This document shows positions 27,691-35,391 of a DNA stretch of 38,490 nt, one piece after another (positions within the stretch are counted from its first letter, which is position 1; every line of letters starts with the position of its first letter). The notes under the pieces are model-generated. The model saw only the letters and a list, made by a program, of their open reading frames with translations. It did no database searches and had not been told where the DNA came from. The stretch spans positions 1-38,490 of the forward strand of contig CALCMV010000175.1 in assembly GCA_937967535.1 (NCBI GenBank). Direction: 5' to 3'. Origin of the DNA: an uncultured Saprospiraceae bacterium. Lineage in GTDB: Bacteria > Bacteroidota > Bacteroidia > Chitinophagales > Saprospiraceae. The position numbers and the translations under genes are program-made.

Positions 27691-30600
27691 ATGTCAGATT
27701 TTAAACTAAAAATCACCATTTTATCCATTATCCTTAGCTTGAGTACGGTTTTGGCGACTCCTGCCAATTTTGTAGGGATTTCGAGTACAATCACACCGAT
27801 TTCACCTACCAATCAATCTTTGAATGTTGATATTCCGGTAGAATTGCAGTGGAGCGGAACGAATGGTAATGTTGATATTGAGATTGTTAATTGCACCGTA
27901 GATGCCAACGCCGAATTTGGGTCAATCAATCTTGACGAATACGAACTAATTAGCGGACCGACAGTACTTTCTGCTATTCCTGATGACCTTTCAGGTGTCA
28001 CGTACAATCCATTAACCAATACTTTATTTATGGTAGAGAATGGAAATACGACGATATACGAAACGGATCTTTCGGGAAGCATTTTGAGAACTATCTACTT
28101 GTCGGGTTTTAATGATACAGAGGGTATCGTACATATTTCGGGTACGCGATATGCGGTGTCGGAAGAGCGTCGGGGCAGAATTACCTTTTTTGATATTACT
28201 CCCAATACTACTACGATATTGTATAGCAATGCAGATTACGTACAGTTGCCCGGTACATGGAATAATAATCAGGGTTTGGAAGGGGTTTCTTACGACCCCC
28301 TTGCCGATAGGCTACTTACGGTAAAGGAAAAAACACCAAAAGGTTTTTATTCATTCTTGGCTCCGACCTCCTTCCCTACGGTACTTTCCTCGATAGATGC
28401 GCCCTGCAATATGATACTCAATCCCTTTGGTTTTGGTGATATAGCGGGTTTGGACTATTTGGGAAGAACGAGTGGTCTTGATGAGTTGGACGTAAGTGAC
28501 CACACGCTTTTGTTGAGCCACGAAAGTCTGGCATTGGTAGAGGCAGATGAAAATTGTAATGAGGTTAGCCGCATTTCTTTCAATTCGAATGGTGCAAATG
28601 GTACATTGAACAATGCCATTCCACAACCGGAAGGTGTTACGATAGACAATAATGGAATCTTGTATATTGTCAGTGAACCGAATCAGCTTTTTATTTTTCA
28701 AAATCCAAATTTGAATCTTAACCCGATTGATATTCAATCAACTGTGCATACGGCTTCTACAACGGGCAATTCATATACCATTCCCGCCGGAGTACTTCAG
28801 GAAGATACAGAATATTGCTGGAGGGTCAATGATGGTAGTGGCTGGACGGATTACTGGTCATTCACTACGGCTTCTTCATTTCCCAATGTATGCCCCGAAA
28901 TAGAAATTACCAACCCTACTCCGGGTACGACTTATAATGCGCCCGGTACGATTCAGATTGAGGCGAATGCCACCGATTTTGATGGCAATATCACTGATGT
29001 TGAATTTTATATTGATGGTATCTTATTGGGGACAGGGCAGGCACAAAATGGTACGACCTATCAAATTAATTATACTTTAAATAACGGAGCGCATACGATA
29101 ACGGCAGTGGCTACGGATAATAATGGTTGCCAAAGCACCTCCAATCCGGTAAATATCATAGCGAATATTCCCAACAATTGTCCTACGGTACAGATTACTT
29201 CGCCTTCGGATGGCTTGATAATTGGTTCGGCTGCGGCATTGACTATCAATGCAAGTGCCTCTGATTCTGACGGAACGGTAACACAGGTAGAGTTTTTTGT
29301 AAACGGACAATCTATCGGCATAGATGCAACACCCAATTTTAGCATACCTTATGATTTTAATCAGGATGGCTTGTACGAAGTAGTTGCAGTAGCTATGGAC
29401 GATGGTGGCTGCTTGAACAGTTCGCAGCCGATATACATACAGGTCGGACCCAACCTCCCTCCCTCTATCTCTATCACAGAACCGATTGATGGCGATTTAT
29501 TGACCTCATTCCAAACATTATTTATTCAAGCAAATGCCAGTGACCTCGATGGTATAATCACCAAAGTTGACTTTTTTGTAAATGGTGCTTTTGTAGGTGA
29601 AGATACCAACGCACCTTATCAGATGCCTTATGCTTTCAATCAATTGGGCGATTATGAGATTATAGCTATTACCACCGACAATGGAGGCGCTACAAGGGCT
29701 TCGGCTCCTGTAAACATTTCGGTAAGTATTGATAATTTTTTGCCTGAAGTACTCTTGACATCGCCCGAATACGGAGCGACTTTTACGCCCTTTGATGTTA
29801 TCGAATTGACTGCTGATGCAGAGGATGCAGATGGCAATGTACAACATGTCAAATTTTTTGTCGATGGGGTGAGCTATGAAGTTGACGATCAATTTCCCTA
29901 TCTCGTTTATTGGCAACCACCGATGGAGGGAACTTATCTTATACATGCAGTTGCCATCGACGACGATGGCGGTCAATCCATAGCAAGTGTTGCAATGATT
30001 ACAGTACAATTTGGGCAAGAATTTACCGCTAATTCAATGATAACTCATGGTGATGATGATGTCGAAGAAATTGATAATAACGGTGAAATGTATTTCAACA
30101 GTAGCGACCTCGAAATTGGCACAGACAATAATAGAGGCGAACAAACAATAGGTATGCGCTTCAACGGAATAAATATTCCGCAAGGTGCGATGATAATTGA
30201 TGCTTACATTCAATTTGCGGCAGATGAATCGGATAATGTGGCTACTACAGCCATCATCACAGGCGAAGCCGCCGACGATGCCGCTGCTTTTTCTAACACA
30301 AATTACAGCCTTAGCAATCGCCCCGAAACAAATAGCTCTGTGTTTTGGACTATTCCTTCATGGACAACCGGAAATAAAGGTGCGGCTCAACGCACGCCCA
30401 ATATACGCAGTATTATACAAGAAATTGTAGGCAGAAACGGATATAGTGCTTCGAGTGCTATGCTTATCAAAATAGACGGTACAGGGCAGCGTGTAGCCGA
30501 ATCCAACAATGGTAGTCCGGGTGATGCCCCCCAACTCATCGTTAGGTACACATTAGATAGCTGTCCGCAACAAGGACTCCCATGCGATGATGGCGACGGA

Positions 30601-31593
30601 ACAACAGCAGATGACACAACGGATGGAAATTGTGGTTGTGCCGGACAGCGTACGGCTATCAATTCTGCTCTTATCGAAGTTCCTATTATGACAGCTAATG
30701 ACGATGCCGAAGAAAGAGGAACAAACGGCAAAGTAGATTTGAACAGTTCTGATTTAGAACTGACCTATGACCGCAGAATGACCGGAAATCAGGTAATTGG
30801 TTTGCGTTTTGACAATATTTTCATAGCTCCGGGGACGCTTATTGATAGTGCTTTTGTACAATTTACAGTAGACGAAACACGCAATGACTCCGGTACATTG
30901 GAAATCTACGGCGAAGCGGATGGCAATTCGGCACCATTCAACAGTACGCCTTACGATATTTCTTCAAGGGCAAAAACAGCTGTATCAACCATATGGAATC
31001 CGCCGACATGGAATACTGTAGGGGAGTCTATGACTGCACAACGCACACCTGATATTGCAGGAATTGTGCAAGAAATTGTCAGTAACAACGCTTGGGATGG
31101 ATTAGGTAGTCCGATTACTATTCTCATAGAGGGAATGGGTAAACGGGTAGCTGAATCATATGAAGGTTCGATAGAGGCTTCTCCCAAATTAATCATTTAT
31201 TATCAACCGACAAATATTGTCAATTCAGGCGAAGAACCTAGCAGCATAGATGGTACATCAATGCCGACATTGAGTGCAGTTCATTCGACCAATGATGATG
31301 ATGATAATGTGGCAAATTTCCATATTATTCAAGAAGAAAATCACAGTATAGATGTCTTTCCAAATCCGGCAACAGACAGAATCAATATAAATATCGAATT
31401 TGAAGCGAATCAAGGCGAAAAAGGCACGGTCATATTAAGGACTATGCAAGGACAATTTATCCAACAAAAAACCTTCAATCCTGCATTTCAAGATAATGTA
31501 GAATTTGACATCAAATCACTCCCACAAGGTTTGTATATGATTCAAATAGAAGAAGGAAACCGCAAAATAATACGTGAATTTATTAAAAAATAG
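27691..31593 (+). CDS. T9SS type A sorting domain protein: SdiA-regulated-like propeller, tandem Ig-like domains, two DNRLRE-like domains
   Basis: DLSGVTYNPLTNTLFMVENGNTTIYETDLSG; repeated VQITSPSDG...INASASDSDGTVTQVEFFVNG; two copies of (D)DDxEE..G....NSSDLE...QxIGxRFxxI; C-term IDVFPNPATDRININI...GLYMIQIEEGNRKIIREFIKK. Confidence 0.88.
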   Translation: MSDFKLKITILSIILSLSTVLATPANFVGISSTITPISPTNQSLNVDIPVELQWSGTNGNVDIEIVNCTVDANAEFGSINLDEYELISGPTVLSAIPDDLSGVTYNPLTNTLFMVENGNTTIYETDLSGSILRTIYLSGFNDTEGIVHISGTRYAVSEERRGRITFFDITPNTTTILYSNADYVQLPGTWNNNQGLEGVSYDPLADRLLTVKEKTPKGFYSFLAPTSFPTVLSSIDAPCNMILNPFGFGDIAGLDYLGRTSGLDELDVSDHTLLLSHESLALVEADENCNEVSRISFNSNGANGTLNNAIPQPEGVTIDNNGILYIVSEPNQLFIFQNPNLNLNPIDIQSTVHTASTTGNSYTIPAGVLQEDTEYCWRVNDGSGWTDYWSFTTASSFPNVCPEIEITNPTPGTTYNAPGTIQIEANATDFDGNITDVEFYIDGILLGTGQAQNGTTYQINYTLNNGAHTITAVATDNNGCQSTSNPVNIIANIPNNCPTVQITSPSDGLIIGSAAALTINASASDSDGTVTQVEFFVNGQSIGIDATPNFSIPYDFNQDGLYEVVAVAMDDGGCLNSSQPIYIQVGPNLPPSISITEPIDGDLLTSFQTLFIQANASDLDGIITKVDFFVNGAFVGEDTNAPYQMPYAFNQLGDYEIIAITTDNGGATRASAPVNISVSIDNFLPEVLLTSPEYGATFTPFDVIELTADAEDADGNVQHVKFFVDGVSYEVDDQFPYLVYWQPPMEGTYLIHAVAIDDDGGQSIASVAMITVQFGQEFTANSMITHGDDDVEEIDNNGEMYFNSSDLEIGTDNNRGEQTIGMRFNGINIPQGAMIIDAYIQFAADESDNVATTAIITGEAADDAAAFSNTNYSLSNRPETNSSVFWTIPSWTTGNKGAAQRTPNIRSIIQEIVGRNGYSASSAMLIKIDGTGQRVAESNNGSPGDAPQLIVRYTLDSCPQQGLPCDDGDGTTADDTTDGNCGCAGQRTAINSALIEVPIMTANDDAEERGTNGKVDLNSSDLELTYDRRMTGNQVIGLRFDNIFIAPGTLIDSAFVQFTVDETRNDSGTLEIYGEADGNSAPFNSTPYDISSRAKTAVSTIWNPPTWNTVGESMTAQRTPDIAGIVQEIVSNNAWDGLGSPITILIEGMGKRVAESYEGSIEASPKLIIYYQPTNIVNSGEEPSSIDGTSMPTLSAVHSTNDDDDNVANFHIIQEENHSIDVFPNPATDRININIEFEANQGEKGTVILRTMQGQFIQQKTFNPAFQDNVEFDIKSLPQGLYMIQIEEGNRKIIREFIKK

Positions 31594-31910
31594 AAGGTTT
31601 GCGCTCTTTGTTCTCATTAAAAATAATGAATAAAGAATGGCGAACTCAAAAAAGACTTGTATGCAGAATGTAGGATATATTGCAAATCACTCTAATGGAA
31701 GTCAAAAAGCCATGATATACAATACTAACGGATGGGATACTTATCGAAAATTTTGTTTTGTAGAGCATTTGGATACTTGCCAAAACATATCTGCTATGGC
31801 AATTATATACAAAGATAAACTGGATAGAACGAATGAATTTCGAAACTCGGATATCCGGTAGCTGAATTGAGATTAATACGCTCAAATTTGGTACTTAGTA
31901 ATTTTTTGAA

Positions 31911-31962
31911 ACCAACATGTTGTCGATAAATTTGCAATGTTGGTTATGCCTCCGAAGGAGGC
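31911..31962. other. two adjacent stem-loops
   Basis: accaacat...atgttggt (31911-31944) and gcctccgaaggaggc (31948-31962). Confidence 0.6.
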
Positions 31963-32023
31963 TTAAATTTAAATTTTCTCCGATAAGAAACTGTGAATTA
32001 ACCGACCTTGTTTTTATAAGCAT

Positions 32024-32062
32024 AGAGGACATCTTGCGGATGTCCTCTTAATTTTGATTTTT
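32024..32062 (+). terminator. putative terminator hairpin
   Basis: agaggacatcttgcggatgtcctcttaattttgatttttt. Confidence 0.6.
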
Positions 32063-32216
32063 TGCTTGAAGCATAATTACTTAACTTACTCTAAATGAGA
32101 AAAACTATTTGAATATGACAATGTCTTCGCCAAATTTTGAATGACAAATTAATTTAAAATTTACTTTGTTTTTTATTGATAATTAAAAATTAATAAATTA
32201 AATATTTTTACATTCA

Positions 32217-32234
32217 TCCCGATAATTATCGGGA
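32217..32234. repeat. perfect 18-nt palindrome TCCCGATAATTATCGGGA
   Basis: Directly read; related to 4333-4350. Confidence 0.85.
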
Positions 32235-32313
32235 CAAAATTGGCGAACACATTAATTTAAGCATTGCAAAGAGTCCCATTCCTTCAAATATGCAATACCA
32301 CTGTTCCTATAGA

Positions 32314-32347
32314 AGAGGGGCTGCCTACGGGCAGTCTCTTTTTTTGT
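32314..32347 (+). terminator. putative terminator hairpin
   Basis: agaggggctgcctacgggcagtctctttttttg. Confidence 0.55.
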
Positions 32348-32472
32348 TTGTCTTGCACAGCAAGGTTTGTATAACATGGAGTTAGTGAAAACCAACTTGC
32401 ATCAATATTACGAATAAGATTTAACGGGAGCCGTTATCCTACTCGATTTGTAAGGCTTTCAACTTGACGGCA

Positions 32473-32835
32473 CTATGCCACTGCAAAATCTGTATCTTCT
32501 CGCACATAAGGTGGACGAAAACCAAGCACAAAATGCTTTTTAGGAATATCATATTTTGCTAAATCTTCATCAATCAATATTTCGGTGCGATTGCGTTGTA
32601 CCCAGATATTGCCTGTTTCAGGGCTGATGTCCATGTGCATCAGTACGCAATAGTTGAATTTATGACTATTTATCCAACCAATTTCAACTAACTGGAAATG
32701 ATTATTTTTTGTATCAATGATAGCTTGATACGTCATGTTATTATTGATTTCATTATTGCGTTCTTCTGCCAATTTCGTGATATATTCGGTAAGGGCTTTT
32801 TGATTCTTGACTATTTTTGATTGTATGGTATCCAT
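32473..32835 (-). CDS. xisI: XisI family protein (fdxN element excision controlling factor-like)
   Basis: NNMTYQAIIDTKNNHFQLVEIGWINSHKFNYCVLMHMDISPETGNIWVQRNRTEILIDEDLAKYDIPKKHFVLGFRPPYVRE, the characteristic XisI tail. Confidence 0.92.
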   Translation of the reverse strand: MDTIQSKIVKNQKALTEYITKLAEERNNEINNNMTYQAIIDTKNNHFQLVEIGWINSHKFNYCVLMHMDISPETGNIWVQRNRTEILIDEDLAKYDIPKKHFVLGFRPPYVREDTDFAVA

Positions 32836-33233
32836 TTTTCTATCTTTTTTGATTCAACATTATAAATAATAATATTTGCTTTCATTCGTTCAATTGAATA
32901 CTGAATGCTTTCCAATTGAAACCCCTCTTCCCAAACACTCAAAGGAACTGCAAGATAAAGTACTCTATCTGCATCTATAACTTCCAAATTAATTAGATAA
33001 TTAAAATACTGACCTATAACTCCATGAAATTCATTGGAGAATGATGCCTTTGAAAATGATTTAACTTCAACAGCAATTCTTTTATTATTTTTTTCTGCAC
33101 CGATCAATTTTTCTGCACCAAAATCAATTTCCCATTTCGCATCTACCTTCATACGGTACGGGTCGTGTGTAATCGTCCACCCTTCTTCAATAAGTGCCTC
33201 TTTTACGAGATAATGATATTTGTCTTTTGCCAT
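32811..33233 (-). CDS. xisH: XisH family protein (PD-(D/E)XK-like)
   Basis: MAKDKYHYLVKEALIEEGWTITHDPYRM...IDFGAEKLIGAEKNNKRIAVEVKSFSKASFSNEFHGVIGQYFNYL. Confidence 0.93.
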   Translation of the reverse strand: MAKDKYHYLVKEALIEEGWTITHDPYRMKVDAKWEIDFGAEKLIGAEKNNKRIAVEVKSFSKASFSNEFHGVIGQYFNYLINLEVIDADRVLYLAVPLSVWEEGFQLESIQYSIERMKANIIIYNVESKKIEKWIPYNQK

Positions 33234-33281
33234 TGATGTTGTACAAATTTAATGTTTTTTGAAAAGAAAGTAAAGTCCTAT

Positions 33282-34799
33282 TCATGCTGAAATCGGAGTT
33301 TTTAAATGAAATCTTAGAAACTCATCAATTGAGATTTTTTTGAGCTGATTAGTCGATATTCGTTCAAATAAGTAGCCTTTTCCTATGTCAAAAAATAGTT
33401 GACATTCAGCTGTTCTCCAAGATTTTCGTTCATTTTTCCAAGTAAATGAATAATTGCCTTTATGTTTTTTCAGGACAAAGCCCCTCGATTGTTTATATTC
33501 TATTTCAATTGATTCTAACAACTCTGCCAAGTCTTTGTCTTTGTTTTGTTTCAATTTTTCAAGAGCTAATTCAGCATTTTGAAGCGAATTTTTCGATTCA
33601 ATAATTTTATCTTCAATTTCGGTTTTTTCAAATTTTAATTGTTTTGTCTTCTGCTCAATGTATTCATTTAATCTTTCTTTGATATTGATTTTTAGTGTGC
33701 GTAATTTCTGTTTTGAAGAATCTAATGAGTTTTCTAAATCACTGATTTCTGATGTTAAGCGTTCAATTAATTCTCTTGCATCATATCCAAATTCATAATT
33801 CTCTTTCTTGAATTGAAATAATTCAATATCAGACTCGTTTTTAAATTGGATAACTTCTCTTTGATTATCAAATAAGGTATCTTTATTCTTTTTCTCTATT
33901 GCAAATACTTTGTGATAATTATCCGTGTTAATTTTTTCATAATCGATTAATTTTAGCGTTTTGTCAATGATAACGACATCAGGTCGGTTATTTACTCGTT
34001 TTAAAAGAGCAGACTTTCTTTGTAAATTATTATCCAATGTGGATATAGTTGATGATACCGATTGAATTTGTGCTTTAAATTCAGGCTCTATTTCGCGAAG
34101 CAGTTGATTTAGAGGGTTGAAAGCCGAGTAATTTTGTTTTTCACTCAACCATGATTCTATGATGTTTTTTTCGATGTAATTTGACTCATTATTTTTTATA
34201 TCCAATAATTTCGATATTTCTGAAGAAAGTATGTGAATTTGACTTTTATTATTTTCTATACTTTGTTTTATTTTTCTGATATTATCTATTTGATTGTAGA
34301 TGTTTTGGGTTATTGAAAGTTCCGCATTCCTTAAATCATTTCTTTTTTCTTTGTCGAGTTCTCGCTTTTTGGTATTTACATCACTTGTAATTATCAGACG
34401 CCCAGAAAATTCTCTGGCATCCAAAACCCAAATCATATTTTCATAAAAGGCTTCACGTTCTCTAATTTCATCGGTTGGTATGAATGAATGTTGAAATTCA
34501 ATAACTATATCTTTGTCTGTAAAAACATCTGCTACGTGTTTTTCTTGGTTTTTAATTCTTACGACTTCGCGCCAGTCTTCTGGAAATCTATTTTGCCAAT
34601 CAATATGCCAGTCAGTCATTGGTTCATACCAACTATCACAAGAACTATCATGATGCCAGTGATGACGTCTTATGTCGCCGCAATGGGCAGTCATACTTCC
34701 GCCACAAATTTGGCACTGCTCTTTACCACCCTTGAATGGTTCTATTTGTGTCTTTCCATTATGACCATATTTCATTTTCATAGTTGAGGTTTTTAGCAT
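33282..34799 (-). CDS. CoiA-like nuclease with zinc-ribbon-like N-terminus and long coiled coil
   Basis: CQICGGSMTAHCGDIRRHHWHHDSSCDSW...EKHVADVFTDKDIVIEFQHSFIPTDEIREREAFYENMIWVLDA matches the CoiA nuclease core; about 250 aa coiled coil follows. Confidence 0.75.
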   Translation of the reverse strand: MLKTSTMKMKYGHNGKTQIEPFKGGKEQCQICGGSMTAHCGDIRRHHWHHDSSCDSWYEPMTDWHIDWQNRFPEDWREVVRIKNQEKHVADVFTDKDIVIEFQHSFIPTDEIREREAFYENMIWVLDAREFSGRLIITSDVNTKKRELDKEKRNDLRNAELSITQNIYNQIDNIRKIKQSIENNKSQIHILSSEISKLLDIKNNESNYIEKNIIESWLSEKQNYSAFNPLNQLLREIEPEFKAQIQSVSSTISTLDNNLQRKSALLKRVNNRPDVVIIDKTLKLIDYEKINTDNYHKVFAIEKKNKDTLFDNQREVIQFKNESDIELFQFKKENYEFGYDARELIERLTSEISDLENSLDSSKQKLRTLKINIKERLNEYIEQKTKQLKFEKTEIEDKIIESKNSLQNAELALEKLKQNKDKDLAELLESIEIEYKQSRGFVLKKHKGNYSFTWKNERKSWRTAECQLFFDIGKGYLFERISTNQLKKISIDEFLRFHLKTPISA

Positions 34800-35209
34800 C
34801 TACCTCTTCGACGAGAATATCTCCTACGACTTTGTTTGTTAGAAGTTCTTTTATTGCTAAGAAGTAAAGCAGTTAGGATAGATGTAAAAGCAAATTTTGC
34901 TGTTTGCTCTTGCCTTGAGTTTATTTGCTCTTGCAGTTCCATTTCCAAGTCCTCCACATTTTTGATGCTTGTAGCTTCCCTGTATGTAGTAATATCCATA
35001 AATATTTCTGGGGTGTTAATCATTTTTTTCGCTTCTATTATCAATCGAGTTTCATTTTGAGATTTCTCACAGTTAGGATTATGGTCAGGATGAAACATTT
35101 TGATAAGTTCATTTACCTTTGACTTAAAGGTCTTTTCGCCGTATTGTGTCTTCCATTCATAGAATAAGTTGACATATTGATTATTTTCAAAAACATGATA
35201 ATTACTCAT
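34793..35209 (-). CDS. J-domain-like protein (HPD motif) with basic C-terminus
   Basis: FKSKVNELIKMFHPDHNPNCEKSQNETRLIIEAKKMI; C-term NKRTSNKQSRRRYSRRRGRC; overlaps next gene by 7 nt. Confidence 0.65.
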   Translation of the reverse strand: MSNYHVFENNQYVNLFYEWKTQYGEKTFKSKVNELIKMFHPDHNPNCEKSQNETRLIIEAKKMINTPEIFMDITTYREATSIKNVEDLEMELQEQINSRQEQTAKFAFTSILTALLLSNKRTSNKQSRRRYSRRRGRC

Positions 35210-35391
35210 AATGTTATTTTAAGATAGAGTGTACTTTTAAATTTTATTTGCAATAAAGTTGCAATCTTTATTCCATTGAAAAGAACACTTACATAACTAA
35301 CAAAAATATGCCATAATTGGTTGAGACAAGAATATTATAGTGACATTTTGGCAGAAGTTAATAAGGGAATTTGATAATATAGTGATTTGGT

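Noticed and set aside
31637-31861. Small ORF downstream of the second T9SS gene
   Set aside because: No recognisable motif, no convincing ribosome binding site and AT-rich context; could be a remnant but unsupported.
32400-32440. ttaacgggagccgttatcctactcgatttg resembling a group II intron 3' end
   Set aside because: Lacks a convincing domain V/VI stem and there is no RT nearby; similarity is only a few short words.
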